Shown here one piece after another: positions 1-9,700 of a stretch of 64,000 nt of DNA (position 1 is its first letter; every line of letters begins with the position of its first letter). A program made the translations under genes and the position numbers. This DNA is from Caldilineaceae bacterium (GTDB taxonomy: Bacteria; Chloroflexota; Anaerolineae; Caldilineales; Caldilineaceae). A model generated the notes under the pieces. That model saw only the letters and a list, made by a program, of their open reading frames with translations, did no database searches and had not been told where the DNA came from. The stretch spans positions 1 to 64,000 of the forward strand of contig JAJEDI010000030.1 of the NCBI GenBank assembly GCA_022821585.1. The letters are read 5' to 3'.

Positions 1-30
1 GCCCCCGGGTCGCCGTGGTTTGTTGTCGGC

Positions 31-115
31 GCGGGGGCGTGGGGGGGGCGGCGCCCCCGCACAAGGGAGGGCCGAATAGGCCCGACCGCCCAGAACTGCA
101 GTGGTCAGTAGTCAG
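31..115 (+). repeat. Two-hairpin intergenic repeat, copy A
   Basis: This copy lies just downstream of the stop of the minus-strand gene ending at 179. It has a first hairpin (GC arms at 31-38 and 53-60), then a linker, a second hairpin with GGGCC / GGCCC arms around 70-83, and a tail reading AACTGCAGTGGTCAGTAGTC at 94-113. The same arrangement recurs near 21110 and 36695 with changed loops but preserved pairing. Nothing in it looks coding. Confidence 0.7.
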
Positions 116-178
116 AGACGGCGCCTATTGTGGCGGAGGCGGCACGGTGGGCGGCCGGAGGGTGGGCACGATGTGGGG

Positions 179-1525
179 CTATTGGCCGACGACAATTGGA
201 TCGCCTGTTTGGTAGGTATAGGGAAAGACGACGGTGGCGCCGACCGAGTCTTCGCCTTGCTGCTGATATTGGACGACGGTGACGGCGGGGTCGGGGAACT
301 GGTGCCACCACTTTGGGTCGACGCCTGCGTCCTGGGGCGTGTTGCGGCTGTTGATGGGAAACGTGATTGTGCCCAGCGCGCCTTCGTAGGAGATTTCTTC
401 GAGGGCGGCGATGATGTCATTGGGGTCGGTTGTCCCGGCTTCGGTTATGGCCTGGGCGATGATACGGACTGCGTCGTAGGCGGCGAAAGCGTAGGACTCA
501 GCGCCCTCTTTGCCGGTGCGGGCTTCGTATTCGGCGAGAAACTTGCGGGCGATGTCGTTGTACAGTAGTGGCGGCAGACCTATGCGGCGCACGAAACAGT
601 AGTTGCCGTCGGGTACGTTTCTCCAGAAGGACTCGCTTTCCAGGGCGACGTGCTCGCAGAGTGTGGGCAGGTTCTGCGGGCCAATGCCGGCGTCAGCGCA
701 TTGCTGGGCGAAGTTGTAGGAGGCTTCGCCGGTAGCCAGGGACATGATGAAGTCAGGTTCTTCAGCTTTTATTCTCTCGATGATACCTGCGAAGTCCTGT
801 GTGCCGATGTCGACGCCGAAGGTGACGGATTCGATCCCGGCTTCGCCGAGCAGCCTGGAGGTATCTTCGGCGGCGGGAATGCCGTAGTCGGTGTTCTCGG
901 TCAGTATCACTACTTTGTTCAGCTGAACGCCGGCCTCGTCGCGCAGCCACTGAATGAACTTTACATCAACAGCGGAGACTTCCGAGCTCAGGGGCGCAAT
1001 ACGGAATACCTGGGGATATTGCACGCTGGTAATTGTATCGTTCCAGGTATTGGCCAGAACGATGGGAATGTTGTTGTCGTGGGCGACCTCCTTGGCGACA
1101 ACGCCAACTGAGCTGTGATAGCCACCGGCGATGGCTACGACGCCGTCCTGACTGATCAGCCTCTCGGTGACGGCGGCGCCCCGCTCCGGCAGGCCCTCGC
1201 TATCGACGACGACTAACTCGACAGGCCGCCCCAGAAGGCCGCCCTCTGCGTTAATCTCCTCGGCTGCGATGATCATGGCGTCGCGCATGGCCTCGCCGCC
1301 AACGACAGAACCTGGGGCGGAAAGCGGGAACAGGGCGCCGATGCGAATAGGGTCGCCAGCGGCCTGTTTTGTTTCGCTTTCTTTCTGCGAATTCATTACA
1401 TCTGAAACTGGGGCTTCGGGCTGGACTTCCTCTGGCGTGGTTGAAGCCGGCCCGCATGCTGCTAGAGCGAGAGCTATGAGGGCCATCGCAAATGCTCGAA
1501 GGACTCTATTATTGTTGAAACTCAC
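179..1525 (-). CDS. ABC transporter substrate-binding lipoprotein, branched-chain amino acid (LivK) type
   Basis: This 448-residue extracellular receptor is of the type I periplasmic-binding fold (Peripla_BP_6), the family that delivers branched-chain amino acids, amides or related small solutes to Liv-type importers. A lipoprotein signal is clear: basic start, hydrophobic stretch and a LAAC lipobox with Cys24, so it should be anchored on the outside of the membrane. After a Thr/Glu/Pro-rich spacer the mature part opens with IRIGALFPLSAPGS, typical of the family, and continues with the GRPVELVVVD and ERLISQDGVVAIAGG segments of lobe one. The start is GTG, preceded by GGAG about nine bases upstream. 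No permease or ATPase gene is in the window; they could lie beyond the left edge. The substrate cannot be told from the sequence. Confidence 0.88.
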   Translation of the reverse strand: MSFNNNRVLRAFAMALIALALAACGPASTTPEEVQPEAPVSDVMNSQKESETKQAAGDPIRIGALFPLSAPGSVVGGEAMRDAMIIAAEEINAEGGLLGRPVELVVVDSEGLPERGAAVTERLISQDGVVAIAGGYHSSVGVVAKEVAHDNNIPIVLANTWNDTITSVQYPQVFRIAPLSSEVSAVDVKFIQWLRDEAGVQLNKVVILTENTDYGIPAAEDTSRLLGEAGIESVTFGVDIGTQDFAGIIERIKAEEPDFIMSLATGEASYNFAQQCADAGIGPQNLPTLCEHVALESESFWRNVPDGNYCFVRRIGLPPLLYNDIARKFLAEYEARTGKEGAESYAFAAYDAVRIIAQAITEAGTTDPNDIIAALEEISYEGALGTITFPINSRNTPQDAGVDPKWWHQFPDPAVTVVQYQQQGEDSVGATVVFPYTYQTGDPIVVGQ

Positions 1526-1602
1526 TCTTAAATCTCCGGTTTTGGGATCGAATAGCCAGTGTGTGCGGTAGGGTAACGTGTGTAGTTGGGGAATAGCGAT
1601 TC

Positions 1603-2544
1603 CTACTGGTTTACGTCTTCCTGACCTTCTGCCTGCAGTTCATTGACAGGTTCGGTTGCGTTTGTCCCGTATTTGGGCATGCGACTCAGTATCAGCCGAT
1701 CGCGGAGAGAAGTAGGCAGGCTCTCTATCCAACTTCGAATGAGGGCATCGCGTCCAACCAGATAGCGGGCTTTAGGCCGCGCCACGGTCAGGGCCGTTTC
1801 AACCGCGCGAGCGACTTCGTCGGCGTCGACGCCTTTGGGTTTCTCGAGTGACTCGGCCATTCTGGTGAGCAGCGGGCCGTATTTTTCAAATGCTATCGGC
1901 GGGTATTTGCGCAGTTCACCTTCGACATAGGAGCGGGCTTTATCCCAGATATCGGTCTTGATCGCCCCTGGTTGGATCGACACTACTTCGATTCCCCACG
2001 GCTTGAGCTCTAGCCGCATGCCGTCGGTGAGGGCTTCGAGCGCAAACTTTGAGGCGCAGTAGGGGGAGAGAAGCGGTGTCGAACTGAAACCGGCGATCGA
2101 GCTGATCATCACGATGCGACCGCGAGCCTTTCTAAGCAAGGGAATCAGGTGCCTGGTAACTGAGAGCGGCGCGATCGTGTTTGTTTCGAAGACCCGGCGC
2201 AATTCCTCGGCATCAAGATATTCGACGAGGCCGCCGGCTGCGATACCCGCGTTATTTATCAACCCGTGGAGTCCTTCCCTTCCCACCCGTTCGCTTAAGG
2301 TCCGGGCGACGGCGGCAATCTGGTCGGGGTCGGTTACATCGAGCAGGATGGTACGCAGTCTGGGAGATGCGTCGCTCTTCAAGCGGAGGCCGTCGGCGTC
2401 TTTGCGTACGGTGGCGAAGACCTGCCAGCCGGCTCGATCCAGCCATAGTGCGCATGCGCGGCCGATACCGCTGGAGGCCCCGGTGATCATGACAGACCTG
2501 GGATGTTGGCTCCTGTTGTCCTCTGTATCGCTATCAGCTGACAT
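1603..2544 (-). CDS. Short-chain dehydrogenase/reductase (classical SDR)
   Basis: This 313-residue classical SDR is an NAD(P)-dependent oxidoreductase with a Rossmann fold. The cofactor motif TGASSGIG is at 21-28, NNAG at 97-100, and the catalytic Ser (about 148), Tyr162 and Lys166 (YCASK) are all present. The C-terminal part after residue 190 is longer than in FabG-like enzymes and carries the VARPKARYLVGRDA segment seen in retinol-dehydrogenase and 17-beta-hydroxysteroid-dehydrogenase-like SDRs, so a hydrophobic alcohol or ketone substrate is likely but unproven. It is the first of three SDR genes that run in the same direction with a MaoC-type hydratase between 1.6 and 4.9 kb, which suggests a shared acyl or sterol-like catabolic role. 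Confidence 0.85.
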   Translation of the reverse strand: MSADSDTEDNRSQHPRSVMITGASSGIGRACALWLDRAGWQVFATVRKDADGLRLKSDASPRLRTILLDVTDPDQIAAVARTLSERVGREGLHGLINNAGIAAGGLVEYLDAEELRRVFETNTIAPLSVTRHLIPLLRKARGRIVMISSIAGFSSTPLLSPYCASKFALEALTDGMRLELKPWGIEVVSIQPGAIKTDIWDKARSYVEGELRKYPPIAFEKYGPLLTRMAESLEKPKGVDADEVARAVETALTVARPKARYLVGRDALIRSWIESLPTSLRDRLILSRMPKYGTNATEPVNELQAEGQEDVNQ

Positions 2545-2668
2545 TGGGTTATCCGTAAGCGGAGGAGGGGGGCTGCCAACGCTCCTTGTCCATTCAACTT
2601 GCCGGCCTGAGTCGTGTGCTCGCCTTTCCTGGCATCAGTTCAAGTGTTATGTGTACCACGGTTTCCGG

Positions 2669-3505
2669 TCAGATGCCCATGCCACCTGTCACTTCGAGTA
2701 CATGGCCCGTGATGTAAGATGCCAAGGGGGAAGCGATGAGGACGATGCCCGCGGCCGCTTCATCGTTTGTGGCGGGCCTTCCGAGAGGGATACGCAGGTG
2801 AATGTCCTTGTCGAGCATCGAGCGTACCTTCTGGGGGATTCCGAGGACAACCTCACGCCCGTCAATCTCAATTGATTCTTCCTGGACTTCCTGGGAACGA
2901 GTCAAGCGGGTGTCGATGAAACCGAAGGCGACGGCGTTGCAGCGGATACCGAGTCGGCCCCACTCCTTGGCGATGGTCTTGGTGAGTCCTACGATGCCCA
3001 TTTTGCCGGCGGCGTAGTTGGCCTGGCCGATGTTGCCGTGCAGGCCCGATGTTGAAGAGACGTTGACGATGCAACGGTTGCTCAGGCTTGGACCGGATTC
3101 CAGTTCGGCCGCGGCGGCCGCGCGCAGATGGGGAGCGGCGGCGCGGATCATTCTGAACGGTGCGGACAGGTGAACGTCGAGGATCGCCTGCCACTGTTCG
3201 TCCGTGAGTCTATGCGCCATGGCGTCCCAAGTATAGCCGGCGTTGTTGACGACGACATTCAGCTTGCCGAAACTGTCGACGGCAGCCTGCATGAGGTGTT
3301 CAGGAAAACCGGAAGCGGTGACATCGCCGGAGATGGCTATGGCATGCCCGCCTTGCGAATGTATGGTACGGGCGGTCTCCCCGGCCTTACCGGCGTCCAG
3401 GTCGTTGACGACGACGCTGGCTCCGTGCCGTGCGAACTGGAGCGCGGCGCTGGCCCCGATTCCGCGACCCGCACCTGTTATGACAACGGTCTGGTCGTTG
3501 AACAT
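2669..3505 (-). CDS. Short-chain dehydrogenase/reductase, FabG/3-hydroxyacyl-CoA dehydrogenase-like
   Basis: This 278-residue classical SDR has TGAGRGIG at 10-17, NNAG at 87-90, Ser150, Tyr164 and Lys168 (YAAGK), and ends in the GHVLEVTGGMGI-type C-terminus common in FabG and 3-hydroxyacyl-CoA dehydrogenases. An insertion of about 30 residues around 195-230 (QEESIEIDGREVVLG region) distinguishes it from plain FabG. Beside a MaoC-type hydratase, a role in oxidising or reducing a 3-hydroxyacyl thioester is plausible (inference). The start codon is immediately preceded by a fragment of the dispersed repeat tail rather than by a Shine-Dalgarno sequence, so either translation is leaderless-like or weak, or the true start differs. 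Confidence 0.85.
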   Translation of the reverse strand: MFNDQTVVITGAGRGIGASAALQFARHGASVVVNDLDAGKAGETARTIHSQGGHAIAISGDVTASGFPEHLMQAAVDSFGKLNVVVNNAGYTWDAMAHRLTDEQWQAILDVHLSAPFRMIRAAAPHLRAAAAAELESGPSLSNRCIVNVSSTSGLHGNIGQANYAAGKMGIVGLTKTIAKEWGRLGIRCNAVAFGFIDTRLTRSQEVQEESIEIDGREVVLGIPQKVRSMLDKDIHLRIPLGRPATNDEAAAGIVLIASPLASYITGHVLEVTGGMGI

Positions 3506-3506
3506 G

Positions 3507-3529
3507 GTCAGTAGTCAGAAGTCAGTGAG
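3507..3529. repeat. Fragment of dispersed repeat tail
   Basis: The sequence GGTCAGTAGTCAGAAGTCAG matches the tail of the two-hairpin repeat found near 31, 21110 and 36695. Here only the tail is present, without the hairpins, and it occupies the position where the ribosome-binding site of the minus-strand SDR gene should be. Confidence 0.5.
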
Positions 3530-3620
3530 CGAACAAGGTCTTGTGCTATTGGTGTGAAAAAGAAATACCGTCAAGAATGCTGAGTCCTGGTGGCCAGTTG
3601 GGAAGGAACTGGCATTCAGT

Positions 3621-4097
3621 TCAGTCTTCGAAATAGAGACGGGATACCATTTCGGCGACGCAGGTCGGTTTCTCTACGCCTTCGATCTCGACAGTGACGA
3701 TGTGAATCAACTGCAGGCCGTTTCCTCTCACTTCTTCGACGGATTGTAGTTGTGTGCGTGTGCGAATTTTGGAGCCGGCGAGGAGCGGGTGGGGAAAGCG
3801 CACGCGATTGAGGCCGTAGTTGACGGTGAGGGCCACGCCCGGATAGCTTGGCCTTTCGGGTTCGACCATTCCGGTGAGGTGGGGAATGAGCGAGAGCGTA
3901 AAGAAGCCATGGGCGACGGTGGCGCCGAAGGGGGAGTCAGATGCAGCCCGTTCCTCGTCGACGTGAATCCACTGATGGTCCAATGTGGCGTCGGCGAAGC
4001 CGTTGATCATTTTCTGTGTAATTGTGAACCAGTTGCCGGCGGTTGATTCGGCGCCTATTTTCGAAAGCAGATCTTCGTATGCCGCTTGTCTGGACAT
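3621..4097 (-). CDS. MaoC-like (R)-specific enoyl-CoA hydratase
   Basis: This is a single hot-dog-fold hydratase of 158 residues. The hydratase-2 motif is visible: FADATLDHQWIHVDEERA places the catalytic Asp at 40 and His at 45, followed by GATVAHGFFTLSL at 58-70. Family members add water to trans-2-enoyl-CoA to give (R)-3-hydroxyacyl-CoA, feeding beta-oxidation or polyester synthesis; the chain-length preference is not visible. I chose the ATG at 4097 over the one at 4109 because GGAG lies seven to eight bases upstream of the former and nothing useful precedes the latter. It sits 31 bases downstream of the SDR at 4129 and 115 bases upstream of the next, all co-directional, so the three probably act on related substrates. 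Confidence 0.88.
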   Translation of the reverse strand: MSRQAAYEDLLSKIGAESTAGNWFTITQKMINGFADATLDHQWIHVDEERAASDSPFGATVAHGFFTLSLIPHLTGMVEPERPSYPGVALTVNYGLNRVRFPHPLLAGSKIRTRTQLQSVEEVRGNGLQLIHIVTVEIEGVEKPTCVAEMVSRLYFED

Positions 4098-4128
4098 GGT
4101 CTTCTCCATTGAAATGTTGCGGCGCCGG

Positions 4129-4878
4129 TCAGGCGGTCATTCCGCCGTCAAGGTTGATGGCTTGCCCGGTGATAAAGCGGGACTGTTCTGAGCACAGCCA
4201 GACGATGGCGTCAGCGATATCGCGGGGCTGACCGAAGCGGCGCATGGGTATACGTTCGAGCATCTTTTGCGCTCTAGCAGGGTTATCAGCGATGAGTGGA
4301 TTGAACAGGTGTGTTTCGGTGTAGACTGGGCAGACGGCGTTGACGCGAATTTCGTAGCGTGCGACTTCCTGAGCAGCGACGCGGGTCAGCCCGATAACGG
4401 CGTGCTTTGAAGCGGTGTATGCGGCCTGGTTAGGGAGTCCGAGTTTGCCCGCTAACGAAGCTACGTTTACAATCGACCCTCCCTGCCCGGTCATGCGACT
4501 TATCTCTTCCTGCATGCAGTAGAAGACGCCACTGAGGTTCACTGCCAGGACCCTGTCCCAGCCTTCGTGCGAGTAGGAGCGCAGAGGTTCCCAAGGCCCG
4601 CCGATGCCTGCATTGTTAATTGCGAAGTCGAGACGGTCAAAACGGCTTGCGGCCTGCTGGATGAGTCGCGCCACATCCTGGGGGTCGGATACATCGCATT
4701 GTACAAAAAAGCCTTCTGCGCCGCACTCCTGCACCAATTCCGCCGCTTCGGAGCCGCCGTCTGCGTCCACGTCGGCGACAACGACCGATGCGCCGAGTTC
4801 TGCGAAGCGCAGTGCTGTCTCACGTCCGATACCGGATGCGGCCCCGGTTACCAGTGCTACATTTCCCTTGAATTCCAT
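4129..4878 (-). CDS. Short-chain dehydrogenase/reductase (FabG-like)
   Basis: This compact 249-residue classical SDR has TGAASGIG at 11-18, a cofactor-selecting Asp at the end of beta-2 (VVVADVD), NNAG at 88-91, Ser141, Tyr154 and Lys158 (YTASK), and the terminal GQAINLDGGMTA. The acidic residue after beta-2 favours NAD over NADP. Length and ending are those of FabG, glucose/sugar dehydrogenase and 3-hydroxyacyl dehydrogenase subfamilies; I cannot choose between them. It heads the run of SDR and MaoC genes that continues to lower coordinates. Confidence 0.87.
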   Translation of the reverse strand: MEFKGNVALVTGAASGIGRETALRFAELGASVVVADVDADGGSEAAELVQECGAEGFFVQCDVSDPQDVARLIQQAASRFDRLDFAINNAGIGGPWEPLRSYSHEGWDRVLAVNLSGVFYCMQEEISRMTGQGGSIVNVASLAGKLGLPNQAAYTASKHAVIGLTRVAAQEVARYEIRVNAVCPVYTETHLFNPLIADNPARAQKMLERIPMRRFGQPRDIADAIVWLCSEQSRFITGQAINLDGGMTA

Positions 4879-4893
4879 GGAAATCGCTCTCTG

Positions 4894-6303
4894 TCAGGGG
4901 CTGGAACTTTGCGAAGCGTCCGGAGCCGGTTCAGAATCGACGGCAGGTTCCAGTAGAGTTTCGCCCAATTCCTGAAGTTCGGCAAAAAAGTCGGGCGCTT
5001 CGACGGTTGCAGCGAACAGATGGACCATCCCGCGATTGAAGCTGTCCAGAAAGATGCTGAACCCTGGCGGGAACTGCCATACGCGGGCAGTTGCCACCGC
5101 ATCAGCGAATGGGACGAGACTGGGGAAACTCCTTTTCCAGTCTTCTCTCATCTGGTTCTGAGCGGGCATCCAACCGCCGTCGTTTGGCAGCGAGCCGACA
5201 GCTTCGTGTCCGGTGAGGAAGGCAGCTAGCGCAAAGGCGTCATTTTTGCGCGTCGATGCGGCGGGAACGGCATAGCAACTTGTAAAGGCCACTGACGTGT
5301 TCAGCCCTGCGGGGCCTGAAGGAATAGGCGCCACGCCAAATTGGTAAGCTGGAAACTCGGTCTCGAAGTAGGGAGCGATCCAGTTCCCCTCGATAGTAAT
5401 CCCTCCCTTGCCTTTTGCCAGCACCTCTCCTGCCCATTCGTTGTTTGACTCTCCGGCATGACCAGCGAAGTTATCACGAAAGATCTGAATGTACCAGTCC
5501 ATGGCGGAATCGGCGGCCGGAGATTCGATGGAGATGCCGCCGTTCTCGTCGATGACGGTACCTCCGGCGCCAAAGAGGAAGGGTAGCCAGCGGGAAAGAT
5601 CAGGGGCCTCGATGAATCCGAAGCGGTTGCGCTCCTCGTCGGTCAGCCCGACAGCAGCTTCTCTCAGCGACTCCCAACTGGTCGGGGGAGGGAGGCCCAA
5701 CGCGGACAGTCCTGGACTGTCAAAGACCAGAGCCAGCGTTCGCACTTCACGCGGCAGACAGTAGCGCAGGAGCAGGCCCTCTTTGTTGGGCCGGGTAAAG
5801 GCTGCGGCCAGTAGAGGGGGATAATCTGCCGGGTCCAGGAGTCCTTCGGGGGCGGGGGCAAGAAAACCCTGGTGGGCGAGATCGGGGAAGAGAAAAGCAG
5901 TGGCGACAACCAGGTCCGGGGGCTCCTCGCCGGATAGTCGGTCGACCAACTCCTGGCCGTAGGCGGCAGAGGCGGAAAGGTCGACCGACAGTTGTTTGCC
6001 TTCAGCCCAAGAATCGGTTTGACTTCGCAGGGCCTGCGTAATCGGTCCTTCCTCGGGGAACAGGAGTTGCAAAGGGCGTGCCGGGTCACCTGACTCACTT
6101 TGCGGCTGCAGGAAAGGGAGTTCGGGCAGGCGAGGGCGGAACGGCAGCGCGTTGCAACCGCTTAACAGCGCTGCCAGGAGCAGAAGACGGAAGTTCAGTT
6201 GAAGGCGCCCGGAGAGGGTAACCCAGGGCGCTGCGCCTCTTTCCAGATTGCCTCTGCCCGGCCTTGCATTATTGCTGACTATTAACGAACGCTGAATAGG
6301 CAT
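4894..6303 (-). CDS. Extracellular solute-binding lipoprotein, family 1 (sugar ABC type)
   Basis: This 469-residue binding protein is of the maltose/sn-glycerol-3-phosphate type (SBP_bac_1). The lipobox LLSGC places the lipidated Cys at residue 50, unusually far from the start, but no other ATG, GTG or TTG lies in frame between the ATG at 6303 and the hydrophobic stretch, so the long n-region seems real. Family features include TSWESLREAAVGLTDEERNRFGF, GKGGITIEGNWIAPYF, and a C-terminal segment of the type APDFFAELQELGETLL. The gene overlaps the end of gcvH by 35 bases, with no permease genes nearby, so its partner transporter must be elsewhere. The substrate is unknown. Confidence 0.85.
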   Translation of the reverse strand: MPIQRSLIVSNNARPGRGNLERGAAPWVTLSGRLQLNFRLLLLAALLSGCNALPFRPRLPELPFLQPQSESGDPARPLQLLFPEEGPITQALRSQTDSWAEGKQLSVDLSASAAYGQELVDRLSGEEPPDLVVATAFLFPDLAHQGFLAPAPEGLLDPADYPPLLAAAFTRPNKEGLLLRYCLPREVRTLALVFDSPGLSALGLPPPTSWESLREAAVGLTDEERNRFGFIEAPDLSRWLPFLFGAGGTVIDENGGISIESPAADSAMDWYIQIFRDNFAGHAGESNNEWAGEVLAKGKGGITIEGNWIAPYFETEFPAYQFGVAPIPSGPAGLNTSVAFTSCYAVPAASTRKNDAFALAAFLTGHEAVGSLPNDGGWMPAQNQMREDWKRSFPSLVPFADAVATARVWQFPPGFSIFLDSFNRGMVHLFAATVEAPDFFAELQELGETLLEPAVDSEPAPDASQSSSP

Positions 6304-6661
6304 CGGCGTCCATTAGCTTCTCAAGCTCGGCCCCGTCTTCGAATTCTATTTTGAGGAACCAGGCCCCGTAGGGGTCACTGTTGACCAGTTCGGGTGTATC
6401 GTTCAGATCTTCGTTGACGGCGGAGACAGAGCCGGACACGGGGGCGATAATGTCCTCTGCGGCCTTGACCGATTCGACGACGGCGACAGCATCACCTGCG
6501 GATACAGCCAGACCGACTTCGGGCAGCTCGACAAATACGATGTCGCTCATCATGTCCTGTGCGGCATCGCTTATTCCGACAACGACCTGGGAATCTTCCT
6601 GCCTGGCCCATTCGTGGGTGTCGGCATATTTCAGATTGGTTTCGTAGTGATAGGTTGACAT
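6269..6661 (-). CDS. gcvH: Glycine cleavage system H protein
   Basis: This 130-residue lipoyl-carrier protein of the glycine cleavage complex shuttles the aminomethyl group from the P-protein to the T-protein. The hallmark YADTHEWAR is at 12-20 and the lipoylation segment VVESVKAAEDI puts the modified lysine at 66; the C-terminal NSDPYGAWFLKIEF is also typical. It is solitary: no gcvT, gcvP or lipoate gene is in the window, and the gene that overlaps its 3' end is a sugar-binding lipoprotein. Stand-alone GcvH can also act as a lipoyl relay for other complexes; note that a lipoylated E2 is encoded at 43.3 kb. Confidence 0.93.
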   Translation of the reverse strand: MSTYHYETNLKYADTHEWARQEDSQVVVGISDAAQDMMSDIVFVELPEVGLAVSAGDAVAVVESVKAAEDIIAPVSGSVSAVNEDLNDTPELVNSDPYGAWFLKIEFEDGAELEKLMDADAYSAFVNSQQ

Positions 6662-6754
6662 CTCGTTCTTCCCTTCTTACAGGTGGCACCGGTGTCCGGG
6701 TGGGCAGCCAGTGAATCCTTTCGGCTGCCAGCTGTACGCATTGCCCTGCCGAGG

Positions 6755-6793
6755 CGCTCTGCCCGCGAGAGCCCCGTGCTCGCGGGCAGAGCG
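6755..6793 (-). terminator. Strong hairpin directly after ileS
   Basis: Perfect 15-base arms (6755-6769 and 6779-6793) with a 9-base loop begin two bases after the ileS stop codon on the minus strand. There is no T-run behind it, so it is either a factor-dependent terminator or 3'-end stabiliser rather than a textbook intrinsic terminator. Confidence 0.5.
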
Positions 6794-6794
6794 A

Positions 6795-9700
6795 CTATGC
6801 TTTTCTGAGGCCAACAGTGATTTCGTCCTCGCCCAGGGCAAAGGCAACGGTCTCACTGTCGGAAAGTTCTCTTAAATCGGAGGTCAATTCAACTTCCAAG
6901 GTCAAAGTCTCTGATAGAATGTAGTCTTGATGTGCAGACAACAGGCTGCTCAAGAGCGGTGTGTCGGAAAGAGTCAGAACTATCCGGTCGCTGATGTCCA
7001 GGTCGGAGTCTTTTCTCAGCTGCTGAATACGGCGCACCAGTTCGCGCGCGTGGCCTTCCAGTTCAAGCTCGGGGGTTAGGGCGGTGGTTACGGCCACCAG
7101 ATAGCCGCTGTCCTCGGCTACGGCGAGGCCGGCTCGCGGCGTGCGGCGCACCTCTACGTCCTCCGATTCAACGACATATTCCTGGCCTTCCGCTTCCACT
7201 GTTACGGATTCACCGGCGTCGAATCGGGAGGCCAGCTCACGCTGATCCATCGCGGCGAAACTCTTCCTGATGACAGGGTAGCCGCGGCCGTATTTCTGGC
7301 CAAGCTGCCTGGGCAGCGGAAAGACGGTCACATCGACGAGGTCGCCTGTTTCACCAGCGAAGCGGAGTTCTTTGACGTTCAGCTCGGTCAAGAGCAGATC
7401 TCTCAGCCGTTCCAGTCCGGCGTTTTCCTCATCGGAACGGGTGCGAACGACGACACTCTGCAGGGGCTGGCGCACTTTCAAAGCGACCGACTCCCTTGCC
7501 GCGCGTCCCAAGGTAGTCACTTTTTGGGCCAGGGCCATGTCGGCATGGAGGCGGTCGTCGATTTCAGACTCGTCATACTGCGGCCAGGCAGCAAGGTGAA
7601 CGGAGTCCGGGGCGTCGGATTCGAGCCCGGCGACGAGGTTTTGGTAGATTTCTTCGGAAATGAAGGGGATGGCCGGAGCCAGCAGCTTCGAGACGGTGAC
7701 CAGCGTGTTACGGAGCGTCGACAGAGCTGCGGGGTCACCGTTCCAGAAGCGGCGGCGATTGAGGCGCACATACCAATTGCTAAGCTCGTCGACGAAGTCG
7801 GCGACAGGCCGGGTCGCGGCGGTGACATCATAGGCCTCAAAGGCGGCGGTGACGTCACGAACGAGCCGGTTCAGTTCTGAACGGAGCCATCGATCCTGAA
7901 GTGCGTCTTCGTCGGAGGTCCCAGACCCCTTGGAACTGCCAGCGCTACCGTCCTGAAGATTGGCGTAGACCACAAAGAAGCTGTAGGTATTCCACAGCGT
8001 ATTGAGAAAACGGCGCTTCACTTCAGCCACGAGGTTGCCGCTGAAACGGCGGGCGTTGCCGGGGGGTCCGGCGGTATACATGTACCAGCGGGTTGCGTCG
8101 GCGCCGTGTTCGGCGAAGACCTGCCAGGGGTTGACAACGTTTCCCCTGGACTTACTCATCTTGGAGCCGTCTTCGGCGAGGATGTGTCCCAGGCAGATGA
8201 CGTTCTTGAAAGCGGGTCGGTCGAAGAGCAGCGTGCTGACCGCGTGCAGTGTGTAGAACCAGCCGCGAGTCTGATCGATGGCCTCGCAAATGTAGTCGGC
8301 CTGCTTGTAGGTTTCCCACTCTTCCTGGTTGGAGAATGGGTAGTGCCATTGGGCCACGGGCATGGAGCCACTATCGAACCAGACGTCGCAGAGTTCGCTG
8401 ACGCGGCGCATGGTGCCGCCGTCGGGGGCCGGCCAGATGATATTGTCGACGTGGGGACGGTGAAGGTCGAGGGCACTTAGGTCGCGGCCGCTCTTTTGGG
8501 CAAGCTCGGCGACGCTACCGATACACTCCATGTAGTCACTACCGGGGGCGTCGCTCTTCCAGATCGGGATGGGCGTAGCCCAGTAGCGATCGCGACCAAG
8601 GGCCCAGTCGACGTTGTTTTCAAGCCAGCGGCCGAAACGCCCGCTGCGAATGTGGTCGGGCACCCAGTTGATGGTGTTGTTCAAGTCGACCAGCCGGTCC
8701 TTGAATTCGCTTGTGCGCAGATACCAGGTCTCTTTGGCCCAGTAGATCAGAGGAGTTTCACAGCGCCAGCAAAATGGATAGGTATGTTCGTAGGTACCGG
8801 CCTTGTAGAGGAGCCCCCTATCATCCAGATCTGAGATGATGCCGGGGTCCGCCTCTTTGACGAAGCGGCCGGCCCAGGGGGTGACCTCCGGTTTGAAGCT
8901 ACCGGTGGCGTCAACGGTTTGAAAGACGGGCAGATTGTGGGTTTGCCCGATTGCGAGGTCGTCTGCGCCGAACGCGGGCGCGATGTGGACGATTCCGGTG
9001 CCATCGGACGTGCTGACAAAGTCGGCGGCGATGACGAAGGCGTAGCGTTCTTGTGGGGGAGGGCCAAAGCTGAAGAGGGGATCGTACTCCTTGCCTACGA
9101 GAGCGGCGCCTTTCATCTCAGTGAGCAGCTCAGAGCCGGGCTCCAAGACGTCCTCGGCCAGCTCTTTGGCCACGTAGAGAACTGCGCCGGAAGCGTCCCT
9201 TACTTTGAGATAGTCGATTTCCTCACCGACAGCGAGGGCCGCGTTTCCGGGCAGCGTCCAGGGCGTTGTTGTCCAGGCCAGGAGATAGGCGTTTTCCTCG
9301 CCCCTGAGGGCGAACTTGACGTAGATGCTTGGATCGATTGTGCCTTCCTGGTAGCCCAGCGAAAGTTCATGGCTGCTGAGAGGCGTGCCGCAGCGGGGGC
9401 AGTAGGGAACGACCTTGTACCCTTCGAACAACAGGCCCTTGTCCCAGAGCTGTTTCAGGATCCACCAGAGGGACTGGACGTACTGGTTGGTCATGGTCAC
9501 GTAGGCGTCTTCGAGACTGACCCAGAAGGCCATTCTCTCGGTGAGGGCTTCCCAGTCACTGAGATATTCCCAGACCGATTCCTTGCACATTTGGTTGAAT
9601 TTGGCGACGCCGTACTCTTCGATCTGTTCTTTACCTGTAAGCCCCAGTTGCTTTTCGACTTCGAGTTCCACGGGAAGGCCGTGGGTGTCCCAACCGCCCT

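Noticed and set aside
1603-4878. SDR/MaoC set as a polyketide or fatty-acid synthase cluster
   Set aside because: No ketosynthase, acyltransferase or carrier protein is near; acpP at 47.6 kb is far away and in its own unit.
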